Origin: Bacteroidales bacterium
Lineage (GTDB): Bacteria > Bacteroidota > Bacteroidia > Bacteroidales > UBA932
Length of the DNA stretch: 23,721 nt
NCBI GenBank assembly: GCA_016283985.1
Contig: JAEENZ010000077.1
Location: forward strand, 1 to 23,721
Direction: 5' to 3'
Numbering within the stretch: position 1 is the first letter of the stretch; each line of letters opens with the position of its first letter. The translations under genes and the position numbers were made by a program. Positions 7,689-15,152 of the stretch are shown here, in pieces. The notes under the pieces were generated by a model, which worked only from the letters and a program-made list of their open reading frames with translations, was not told the origin of the DNA and did no database searches.

Positions 7689-9249
7689 ACTTCATATTAT
7701 TTGTGCAAGCCTTCTCCTGCCGATGCTTTTCGCACCGGCGGGGGAAGCCTTTGCGCAAGTATGGCACCAGGAGAGAAACAATGGTATAAAGAACGTCCGC
7801 AGCGGCAGTTCTTCCCCCGTTTCCCTCCAATACAATCCAACGGATTCCTGGAACGTTGCAAACGCATCCTGGAACTATGAAAACGGGGATTTCCACCGTC
7901 CGGACAATCCTTCCGGGAAAAGTGAACTGGACCTTGCCGTGGAGGAACTCGGCACTCTGAAGCAGATCCGCACGGCGGGCAGTCTAAGATACCGTAACAC
8001 CAAAGACTTCAACCGCAACTGGAATTCCCTTATCGGCAACGACCCCGACAACCCATATGTTATCTGCGATACCCTTGCAGACAATTCGGTAACCGAACGT
8101 TTCGATATCGGTGGCGCGCTCAGCTGGCAGATCGACGACAAATGGATCGTTGCCGGCAAGATAGGTCTTACGACCGCAACGCTGACCGATTCGAAGGACC
8201 CCCGTCCGAAGAATGACATTTCCAGAATCCCGCTGACCCTCGGCGTCGAGCGCAGCCTGGGCAAAAACTGGCGCGTCGGACTGTTCGGAGGTGCGGAACT
8301 GTTCGTGTCCAAGTTCACCAACTATCTTGAATACGGCCAGAAGGCGTATCGCTATTATAAGATGAAGGGAATGGGCGATTTCTTCGCCTTCAGTTCCTCG
8401 GAAAGTTCGAGCGCCCCGCGCGACTATTCCGGAACTACTTTTTCTGCCGGCCTGAATGCCACCCTGAATGCTACGGGCTTCGACAATTTTGCCGAGGCGG
8501 CATTCCATAGCGGATATGAAAACGCCCGGGACGGAGGCTCTGCGCACGAATGGAAAGCGGGAGACTATAGTTTTACCCGCATCTGCTTCCAGGACAGGCT
8601 GGACCTCAAGGGAGACCTTCGCCAGAGCATCGTCCTCAAGGCTGAAATCAAGATGACTCAAGGATTCTGGTACGACCAGAAACAGAAAATCGACACCGAG
8701 CACGGCAACATTTCCTATTATGAGGTTATGAGCCGCTACAAGAACAACGATGCCGCCAGGCTCATCGCCGGGGTTGGATACAGTATTGGCAAAGACGGTT
8801 CGTGGAATACCTCCGCAGGCGTGAAGTTCAATTCCGAAAACTTCACCCACTATTCCGACGGAGACCCCTATACCCAAGCCTGGAATAAGCTGATCATCGA
8901 TGCCGAAGGCTGGAAAACCCTGCCGGTCGGCCGTAATGTCCTGGACGTTTCTGCGGGTGTCGGCTACGTGCTGCCTCTTGGAGAGGCTGTTTATGCAAGC
9001 GGATTCAACGGCGCGGCAAAAGATGACATAACGGACATCTACGTCGATCCCATATTCGCTTATGAGACAACCGGAAAACTCTCCGCCTTCTTCCGGGCCG
9101 ACTGGGTATTCGCTCCCGTCAAGTCGCTCTGCCCGGGCATATTCGTGAAGGGGTCGATGATCAAACAGACGGGGGCTGCTACGCAGTACCCCGCATTGGA
9201 AGGGACTTCGTTCTTCGGATTGTCCGCAGGCGCCTTCCTTAAATTTTAA
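7678..9249 (+). CDS. DUF6850-like outer-membrane beta-barrel protein
   Basis: The protein has 523 residues. The signal peptide MLNKLHIICASLLLPMLF...GEAFA is cleaved before Gln27. The mature chain alternates polar and aromatic residues in strand-sized blocks and ends in FFGLSAGAFLKF, a C-terminal Phe beta-signal for barrel insertion. There is no plug domain, so it is not a second TonB receptor. From memory it fits DUF6850, a barrel family seen with DUF4876 and a TonB receptor. I start it at 7678, inside the end of the preceding gene, because the signal peptide begins there; an in-frame upstream ATG at 7648 would add a non-signal extension. It might be a secretion pore or anchor for the peptidases that follow. 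Confidence 0.75.
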   Translation: MLNKLHIICASLLLPMLFAPAGEAFAQVWHQERNNGIKNVRSGSSSPVSLQYNPTDSWNVANASWNYENGDFHRPDNPSGKSELDLAVEELGTLKQIRTAGSLRYRNTKDFNRNWNSLIGNDPDNPYVICDTLADNSVTERFDIGGALSWQIDDKWIVAGKIGLTTATLTDSKDPRPKNDISRIPLTLGVERSLGKNWRVGLFGGAELFVSKFTNYLEYGQKAYRYYKMKGMGDFFAFSSSESSSAPRDYSGTTFSAGLNATLNATGFDNFAEAAFHSGYENARDGGSAHEWKAGDYSFTRICFQDRLDLKGDLRQSIVLKAEIKMTQGFWYDQKQKIDTEHGNISYYEVMSRYKNNDAARLIAGVGYSIGKDGSWNTSAGVKFNSENFTHYSDGDPYTQAWNKLIIDAEGWKTLPVGRNVLDVSAGVGYVLPLGEAVYASGFNGAAKDDITDIYVDPIFAYETTGKLSAFFRADWVFAPVKSLCPGIFVKGSMIKQTGAATQYPALEGTSFFGLSAGAFLKF

Positions 9250-9260
9250 ATAACGGAAAC

Positions 9261-11063
9261 ATGAAACTCCGAACGATGATGGCAGGTCTGGCTGCCATTC
9301 TTTTGATAAGCATATCAGCCTCCTGCTCCCGCCGGGCAGGTGTTGCCGTAGTTATAGACCCTGTAAGTGAACGCGAAGCGGCAAAGGAACTTGCCGATTA
9401 CGAGAAGGCCCTTCGCGAGGCGGACGGATACAAAGTTTATCGTCTTTGCGAGGACTGGGAAAGCCCGGATGCCATCAAGGCCCAACTGAAGGATCTATAC
9501 CAGAAAGGAAAGATACGCGGAGTCGTCTTTGTTGGCGACATCCCGATCCCGATGGTTCGCGACGCGCAGTTCTTCACCAGCGCGTTCAAGATGGACCAGG
9601 AGCGCCCGCGCAAAGAATCCAGCGTGCCCTCGGACCGTTTCTACGACGACTTCGACCTGGAATTCGAATACATCGACAAGGATGACGACGGGGATCCCTT
9701 CTTTTATTACAGCCTTGCATCAGGCCGCGACGTGCCCCTGCAGCCGGACATCTTCAGCGGCCGCATACGTCCCACCGACACCGAGGTCTCTACCCGTTAC
9801 GAAAAACTCCGTCTGTATCTCACGAAGGCCGCCCGCGCACACAGGAACCCGGACCGTCTGGATCACATTTTCGTGTTCAACGGCTCGGGCAGTATAGCGG
9901 AGAGCAAGCCTGCCCACATGGATGAGCAGATGTCCCTCAGGGAGCATCTCCCCTGGATGAAGACCCTGCCCGGAGCCTTCACATACATGGACCACACGGA
10001 CCACGATCCGCTCAAGTGCCGCATCCAGAACGAGCTCATGCGCCCCGAACTGGACATTGCGATCCTGCACCACCACGGGGATTTTGATACCCAGTATTTC
10101 AAGATAAAGAAAGAGGACAACCTCACGCTCGAGGACTTCGGCAACTACCGCCCGGAGGCGAAAATAGTCATCATGGACGCCTGCTACAACGCTGCGTTCA
10201 ACAACAAGGACTGCATCGCCAACGAGTATATATTCCAGGAAGGAGGCACCTTGGTCGCATGGGGCGGAACCGTCAACGTGCTTCAGGACAAATGGCCCGA
10301 CGAGTTCCTCGGTCTCGTGGCCCAAGGATATCCCATAGGCGATCTAAACCGTTTTTCTCCCTACCTCGAGATGCATATAGTGGGAGATCCCACGTTCACT
10401 TTCAAGAAAGAGAAAGTCTGCCGTTCCGCCGATAAGGCCTGCCTCGACATACGCTATGGAAAGAAGAGCCCGGACAAGCTCCTCAAGATTCTGAAGACTT
10501 CCCCCGTCTCCCTCGAAAGGCACGAAGCTTTCAACACGATTATCCGCAGTTGCGATCACGCCACCCGTCTGAAGGCTATAAAGATAGCCATCGAAGACAG
10601 CGCCGAGCAGATCCAGCGCGAGGCTGTGAACTGCTTTGCTCCGCTTGGAGACCCGGAACTGATACCGCTGGTAGCCCGCATGGCAACCCTCAACAACGCC
10701 TCGGCCCGAGTGCGACAGAACACCTATGAGAGCCTCCAGTTCTTCCCCCGGGAGCAGATGCTCTCCGCCATAGAGGCTTCTCTTGACAGCCTTGCCTGCC
10801 AAAGTGCGGACACGACATATTTCGAGAAGATCCGCAGCATAGCCAACACCCGCTGCGGAACCTGGGACGAGGACATCGACAAACTCATCAGCGGTGAACT
10901 GAGTGAAAAGTGGAAGATGTTCCTGTCGAGATCTTTCCGCATCTATCTCCCCGCCTACCGACTGCGCGAAGTGCGCGACTTTGCCGACACCTGCTCCAAC
11001 GAAGTGCTGGCCTCAAATATAAAAGAAGCCATTGAATGGCACCGACTTGCATATACATACTGA
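9261..11063 (+). CDS. C25-like (gingipain-type) cysteine peptidase lipoprotein with helical repeats
   Basis: The protein has 600 residues. A signal peptide ends in ISASC with Cys22 as the likely lipid site. Residues about 26-385 form a caspase-like clan CD fold. Catalytic His is likely His272 in LHHHGDFDTQY and Cys is Cys308 in IVIMDACYNAAF. The 36-residue spacing is close to that of gingipains. Other conserved blocks are VGDIPIPMVRDAQ (91-103), FSGRIRP (165-171) and VGDPTFTF (374-381). Residues about 400-600 are helix pairs like HEAT repeats (AVNCFAPLGDPELIPLVARM). The cleavage specificity is unknown. It is the fourth gene of the operon, 11 bases after the barrel gene, and paralogous to the next gene. 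Confidence 0.82.
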   Translation: MKLRTMMAGLAAILLISISASCSRRAGVAVVIDPVSEREAAKELADYEKALREADGYKVYRLCEDWESPDAIKAQLKDLYQKGKIRGVVFVGDIPIPMVRDAQFFTSAFKMDQERPRKESSVPSDRFYDDFDLEFEYIDKDDDGDPFFYYSLASGRDVPLQPDIFSGRIRPTDTEVSTRYEKLRLYLTKAARAHRNPDRLDHIFVFNGSGSIAESKPAHMDEQMSLREHLPWMKTLPGAFTYMDHTDHDPLKCRIQNELMRPELDIAILHHHGDFDTQYFKIKKEDNLTLEDFGNYRPEAKIVIMDACYNAAFNNKDCIANEYIFQEGGTLVAWGGTVNVLQDKWPDEFLGLVAQGYPIGDLNRFSPYLEMHIVGDPTFTFKKEKVCRSADKACLDIRYGKKSPDKLLKILKTSPVSLERHEAFNTIIRSCDHATRLKAIKIAIEDSAEQIQREAVNCFAPLGDPELIPLVARMATLNNASARVRQNTYESLQFFPREQMLSAIEASLDSLACQSADTTYFEKIRSIANTRCGTWDEDIDKLISGELSEKWKMFLSRSFRIYLPAYRLREVRDFADTCSNEVLASNIKEAIEWHRLAYTY

Positions 11064-11072
11064 TAACCTGAT

Positions 11073-13235
11073 ATGAAAACAATCCGTTTGATAATCACAT
11101 CCCTCCTGCTCCTGAGTGCCCTCGGAGCTAAGGCGGGCAATGGTTTTGCAATTGTAATCGACCCCGAGAGCTACTCCGCCGCCAAGGCGGAAGTTGACGC
11201 GTATGCCGCCGCCATCGCCAAGGCCGACGGCTACAAGGTGCAGATAATAGAGGATGTCTGGGGCGTGCCGGACAGCATACGTGCGGTGCTCAAGAGCCTC
11301 CATTCCGCCCGGCGGAACCCCATAGTCGGGGCCGTTTTCGTGGGAGACATCCCCGTAGCCATGGTCCGTGGCGCCCAGCATCTCGCCAGCGCCTTCAAGA
11401 TGGACGAGCAGAAGTATCCGAGGCATCAGTCTTCGATTCCGAGCGACCGCTACTACGACGATTTCTCGCTTGAGTTCGAATTCCTCGGGCGTGACGAAGG
11501 GACGCCTCTCTTCTACTATTGCCTGACGGCCGATGGCGCCCAGACCCTCTCCCCGGACATCTTCTCCGGCCGCATCCGTCCGATGGACGAGAACGGGAAG
11601 GTGCGCATCGACGCTCTCAAGGCCTTCCTCCTGAAAGCCGCAGACGCCCGCCTCAACCCTCCGACGATGGACCAGATGTTGTTCTTCAGTGGACACGGTT
11701 ACATTTCCGAAAGCAAGACTGCCCGCCTCGACGAGAAGCGGGTATGGCTCGAGCACTTCCCCCTCATCGACGACGGCCGCAATCACGTCAGCTACATAGA
11801 TTATTCGGACGTTGTGCCGGTCAAGCCCCACCTGATGAACGAGCTGATGCGCCCCGAACTCAACGTGGCGATGCTGCATCACCACGGGGCCCCGGATACC
11901 GAATACCTCAACGCCGCAGAGCGTCCCTACATGGTGAGCGACGCGAAGGAATATATAGTAAAGAACCTTCGCTCCCACGTATACCATGCCCGCCAGCGCG
12001 GCAAGGACTACAAGAAGATGCAGGCCGATCTCAAGGCCCGTTTCGATGTGCCGGACAGCTGGTTCAAGGATGTCTTCGACGAGGATGTCCACAAGGCGGA
12101 TTCCCTGGAAGAGGCCTCGCTGGACCTCTATATCGAGGACTTCGCCGGATACGGCTACAAGCCGGCCGCCCAGCTGGTGATCCTGGATGCCTGCTATAAC
12201 GGCTCCTACCAGCTGAACGACTGCATCGCCGATGAGTATATCTTCCAGGAAGGAGGAACCGTCGCCGTGCAGGCTAACAGCGTCAACTCCCTGCAGGACA
12301 AGTGGCATGACCGCTTCTTCGGCATTGTGGCAGCAGGCGGTTGCGCCGGCGACCTCGTGCGCTACGCCCCCTACATCGAGAGCCATCTGATCGGCGACCC
12401 GACCTTCCGTTTCGCATACTCGGGCAAGAATATCGACAAGCTTATCCAGAAAGACAGCAAGTGTGCCTGGAAGCGTCTCCTCCGCAAAGGAACCCCCGAC
12501 CAGAAGGCCCTTGCCATCGAGCATCTCTTCAGGAAGGGTGCATTGTCTTCCGCAAAGCTGATGGACATCTACAAGACTTCTCCTTATGCCGTAGTGCGCC
12601 TGGAAGCTTTCTACTGCCTGTCCCGTGCCAAGGGCGACGCCTTTGTGGAGGCCATCTGCCTTGCGATGGACGATGCCGATGAGTTTATACGCCGCATTGC
12701 CGTCAAGTATGCCGGAAAGAGCGGCGATCCGCGCCTGATTCCCAGCATGGTAAAAATGTTCCTGACCAACAACGCCACTTCCAGGATAGTATTCGACACT
12801 TCCTACGCGCTGCTCTCCTTCGACAAGGATGCCCTCTTTGCCGAATTCGACAAGCAGATCGCGGATGTTAAGATGGTGAACGCAGAGGAGGATGCCGCCA
12901 AGCTGAGGCAGTCTTTCGAAAGGTCGGCAACGCGATTCCTTGATGACCAGGCCGCTATCACCGACCCCGCTACCAGCGCCAAGGAACGTCGCACCAACAT
13001 CCGCCAGATCCGTTCCAACCTGAATTTCGGCAATGTGCCCGGGCTGCTTGAGTATCTGCAGTCCTGCACGGATGCCAAGGTCCAGGTAACTCTGCTGGAG
13101 GCCCTTGGATGGCACAGCCATGCTTGGAACGCCAGCGAAATAGCCAAGGTTGCCGAGGCCATGAGCTCCAACGACGCCCTTCCCGAAGAAGTGCGCCGCG
13201 AGGCCTTGAAGACCTGCAAGCGTATTTCAGAATGA
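11073..13235 (+). CDS. C25-like cysteine peptidase with helical repeats, second copy
   Basis: The protein has 720 residues and is a diverged paralogue of its upstream neighbour. It has a signal peptide (MKTIRLIITSLLLLSALGAKA) but no lipobox Cys, so this copy should be released rather than anchored. Catalytic residues are likely His271 (LHHHGAPDTEY) and Cys374 (LVILDACYNGSY). The gap between them is 103 residues instead of 36, due to an insert of about 67 charged, helical residues at roughly 280-350. A further HG pair occurs in FFSGHGY (205-211), where the first copy has FNGSGS. The C-terminal half (about 455-720) is HEAT-like. It lies nine bases downstream of copy one, and its stop overlaps the next start as ATGA. 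Confidence 0.82.
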   Translation: MKTIRLIITSLLLLSALGAKAGNGFAIVIDPESYSAAKAEVDAYAAAIAKADGYKVQIIEDVWGVPDSIRAVLKSLHSARRNPIVGAVFVGDIPVAMVRGAQHLASAFKMDEQKYPRHQSSIPSDRYYDDFSLEFEFLGRDEGTPLFYYCLTADGAQTLSPDIFSGRIRPMDENGKVRIDALKAFLLKAADARLNPPTMDQMLFFSGHGYISESKTARLDEKRVWLEHFPLIDDGRNHVSYIDYSDVVPVKPHLMNELMRPELNVAMLHHHGAPDTEYLNAAERPYMVSDAKEYIVKNLRSHVYHARQRGKDYKKMQADLKARFDVPDSWFKDVFDEDVHKADSLEEASLDLYIEDFAGYGYKPAAQLVILDACYNGSYQLNDCIADEYIFQEGGTVAVQANSVNSLQDKWHDRFFGIVAAGGCAGDLVRYAPYIESHLIGDPTFRFAYSGKNIDKLIQKDSKCAWKRLLRKGTPDQKALAIEHLFRKGALSSAKLMDIYKTSPYAVVRLEAFYCLSRAKGDAFVEAICLAMDDADEFIRRIAVKYAGKSGDPRLIPSMVKMFLTNNATSRIVFDTSYALLSFDKDALFAEFDKQIADVKMVNAEEDAAKLRQSFERSATRFLDDQAAITDPATSAKERRTNIRQIRSNLNFGNVPGLLEYLQSCTDAKVQVTLLEALGWHSHAWNASEIAKVAEAMSSNDALPEEVRREALKTCKRISE

Positions 13236-14593
13236 GATTTTTTGTCGCATCGCTGCTCGCACTCCTGCCTATCCTCATGACCGGGCAGGAGTTGCCTCAG
13301 TATGTCGACAATTCTTCCAACAAATACTTCCCTCCGATCATAGACCAGCACGGCGGATCTTGCGCCCAGGCATCCAGCATAGGCTACGTGTTCACCTATG
13401 AGATGAACCGCTATCTCGACAGGGATGCCTCAGCCAGCCCGGCCAACCGGTTCAGCTACCAGTTCATCTGGAACCTTGTCAACGACGGCATAGACCAGGG
13501 CGGCTTCGCCGAGGACGGACTCTTCGTGGCCATGCGTTCCGGTGCCATGACGGAAGAGGACTTTTCCACGCTCACCACCGGTCATTTCACATGGCCTTCC
13601 GGCTTTGAGAAATATCGTAACGCCCTGAGATACAGGGTGTCGCGCTTCGTAAAGTTCAATAAGGACGTGGATACTTACAAGCAGTATCTCGCCGGCAGCG
13701 ACGGCAAGCCGGGAGGCATTCTGTCCTTCTCCGGAAACTGCTACGGCTGGAACATGGTCTACGACTACGACGGTCCTTCCGGAACCGGATACAAAGCTCT
13801 TGCGACAACCCTTCCCAACGATGGCGCCCATGCTATGACCATAGTCGGCTACGACGACCTCGTAACCTACACCGATGCCTCCGGGCAGAAGCACGAGGGG
13901 GCGTTCATCGTCGCGAACAGCTGGGGAACATCCGTCCACGACAGGGGCAGGTTCTATTATCCCTACGACTTCTTCCGGGACAATACGACTATCGCCAGGG
14001 TGTTGAGCGACGACGCCATTACGGCCGAAGTCCGGTATCAGGAGCCCCGCATCCTGTTCAAACTCACCATAGAGTATACCTCGCGCAACGACCTTGCATA
14101 CAATATCGGGGCGACCGACAAGGTTTCTGCAGGAGTGCCGGACAACTATTATCTGCAGACCGGCATGAGCAACAAGGGAGGCGACCACTATATGCGTGGA
14201 ACATATGACAAGGAACCGCTCGAGTTCGCTCTGGACCTTACGGACCACATCCCTTCATCCGATCCGGATTATTGCAGGTACTTCCTCAAGATAGTCCGCA
14301 CCGCGCAGGGGAAAGAGAAGGGGACGGGATCGCTCAAGGCTCTGTCCGTGATAGATTACCGCAGCGGCACCCCGGTGGAACACAAGTACCGCGGCCATCT
14401 TCCGCAGCCCCTGGTGGATGGGGAGAACTATTTCATAATTGGGCTGGTACCCCGCTACACGGTGTCGTGCTCGTCCGTGCGGCTTGCGACCGACACGCCC
14501 CTATACATGAAGACCGCATCCGGCCAAAAGGCCAAAGTAACCATCAGTCGGACAGGCCTTAACGCCAAGTTGCAATATACCGTTACCAAATGA
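13232..14593 (+). CDS. Secreted papain-like (C1) cysteine peptidase
   Basis: The protein has 453 residues and a signal peptide (MRFFVASLLALLPILMTG). The papain catalytic set is complete and in order: Gln39 and Cys44 in IDQHGGSCAQASS, His200 in DGAHAMTIVGYDD, and Asn229 in VANSWGTSVHDRGRFYYPYDF. The catalytic Cys lies only about 25 residues after the signal peptide, so there is no room for the usual inhibitory propeptide. Residues about 260-453 look like one or two beta-sandwich domains of unknown role. The start at 13232 overlaps the upstream stop (ATGA), which supports translational coupling; longer upstream starts lie inside the C25 gene and lack a signal peptide. It probably acts outside the cell or in the periplasm together with the two C25 enzymes. 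Confidence 0.87.
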   Translation: MRFFVASLLALLPILMTGQELPQYVDNSSNKYFPPIIDQHGGSCAQASSIGYVFTYEMNRYLDRDASASPANRFSYQFIWNLVNDGIDQGGFAEDGLFVAMRSGAMTEEDFSTLTTGHFTWPSGFEKYRNALRYRVSRFVKFNKDVDTYKQYLAGSDGKPGGILSFSGNCYGWNMVYDYDGPSGTGYKALATTLPNDGAHAMTIVGYDDLVTYTDASGQKHEGAFIVANSWGTSVHDRGRFYYPYDFFRDNTTIARVLSDDAITAEVRYQEPRILFKLTIEYTSRNDLAYNIGATDKVSAGVPDNYYLQTGMSNKGGDHYMRGTYDKEPLEFALDLTDHIPSSDPDYCRYFLKIVRTAQGKEKGTGSLKALSVIDYRSGTPVEHKYRGHLPQPLVDGENYFIIGLVPRYTVSCSSVRLATDTPLYMKTASGQKAKVTISRTGLNAKLQYTVTK

Positions 14594-14934
14594 AGAAGAT
14601 ACTGTCCATAGTATTGCTGGCTGCCATGCTGATGTTGGTATCCTGTATCGACGACAGGAAAAAGGAACCCGTATTGGTCAGCGGCGAGGTGGAATTCATT
14701 TCCCAACATGGCCGTTGGACGTATATATCCCTTGAAACCGGCAAGGTGGTGGGAACGGGTTTCCTCGGCGACGAAAAATCCGATGCCGAATGGGCTCTGC
14801 GCGATGACTGGGACATCGCCATCTGCGATTCCCTCATCCGTACCAACGGTGGCACCTCGGGCCCCGGAGAGGGTGCCGCTTCGGCGGAATCTGCCACAAA
14901 AGCCCTCCCGGATACCTATCAGGAAATCTGGTAA
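14590..14934 (+). CDS. Short HmuY-like lipoprotein
   Basis: The protein has 114 residues. The lipobox LVSC gives Cys19; the following IDD is acidic, as in Bacteroidota lipoproteins exported to the cell surface. WTYISLETGKVVG (43-55) and DDWDIAICDSLIRTNGGTSG (72-91) match the N-terminal part of the HmuY family, whose Porphyromonas member binds haem. HmuY proteins are about 200 residues, so the C-terminal half is missing here, and no continuation is visible in other frames downstream. It may therefore be a truncated or minimal version, and haem binding must not be assumed. The start overlaps the preceding stop (ATGA). It is last gene of the operon. Confidence 0.7.
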   Translation: MKKILSIVLLAAMLMLVSCIDDRKKEPVLVSGEVEFISQHGRWTYISLETGKVVGTGFLGDEKSDAEWALRDDWDIAICDSLIRTNGGTSGPGEGAASAESATKALPDTYQEIW

Positions 14935-14958
14935 CCCCCTTTTTGGGTGTTGTTTTTT
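14934..14958 (+). terminator. Weak intrinsic terminator at the operon end
   Basis: ACCC (14934-14937) can pair with GGGT (14945-14948), followed shortly by six T (14953-14958). The stem is only four base pairs, so this is a tentative call. It overlaps the stop codon of the HmuY-like gene. Confidence 0.3.
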
Positions 14959-14980
14959 CGGGTAATTAGCCGTATTATTG
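14950..14980 (+). promoter_or_regulatory. Putative promoter for the small peptide and BspA-like lipoprotein genes
   Basis: TTG (14950-14952) is followed after 20 bases by TATTATTG (14973-14980), one mismatch from TAnnTTTG. The spacing equals that of the operon promoter at 3640. Initiation near 14987 would give a short leader to the ATG at 15004. Confidence 0.45.
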
Positions 14981-15003
14981 CAGAATAGTAAGCTAGCGAT
15001 AAT

Positions 15004-15138
15004 ATGGAAATCCGGTATTATGAATCACCGGCCGTTGAGGTTGTCCAACTGCATGGTGGAAGTTTTTTATGCGTAAGCGGTTCAGGAACCGAGAACGTTA
15101 TTGTGGGCGGGGGCTTTACTGACAGCGATTTTGAATAG
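15004..15138 (+). CDS. Small peptide of the YESP...LCxSG type
   Basis: A 44-codon frame, starting MEIRYYESPAVEVVQL, continues with HGGSFLCVSGSGTENV and ends in an acidic, Gly-rich tail (GGGFTDSDFE). It has no signal peptide or membrane segment. It fills the space between the promoter at 14950-14980 and the ribosome binding site of the BspA-like gene, ending 14 bases before that start. A second frame before the fimbrillin-like gene (23500-23634, minus) shares Y-E-S-P, a Glu three residues on, and L-C-x-S-G at the same spacing. That conservation between two loci argues that both are real genes. The function is unknown. I believe similar short frames often precede surface-protein genes in Bacteroidales, but could not check. 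Confidence 0.7.
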   Translation: MEIRYYESPAVEVVQLHGGSFLCVSGSGTENVIVGGGFTDSDFE

Positions 15139-15145
15139 AGGAGGG
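15138..15145 (+). promoter_or_regulatory. Strong Shine-Dalgarno deciding the BspA-like start
   Basis: GAGGAGGG is unusually strong for Bacteroidota. Its GGAGG core (15140-15144) is 8 bases before the ATG at 15153, but only 2 bases before the ATG at 15147. The later start is therefore preferred. Confidence 0.65.
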
Positions 15146-15152
15146 CATGATC

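Noticed and set aside
3690..9249. SusC/SusD glycan-utilisation locus
   Set aside because: There is no SusD-like lipoprotein and no glycoside hydrolase; the lipoprotein partner is DUF4876-like and the neighbours are peptidases.
11685..11705. The HG pair in FFSGHGY as the catalytic His of the second C25 copy
   Set aside because: It is replaced by GSG in the first copy and lies 167 residues before the Cys, whereas the HHHG motif is shared by both copies and fits gingipain spacing in copy one.
11013..13121. 702-codon minus-strand frame opposite the second C25 gene
   Set aside because: It is an antisense shadow produced by codon bias; the C25 catalytic motifs on the plus strand are decisive.
14708..14965. 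Possible frameshifted continuation of the HmuY-like gene in another frame
   Set aside because: The translation in that frame (for example KNPMPNGLCAMTG) shows no HmuY C-terminal similarity and simply overlaps the real frame.
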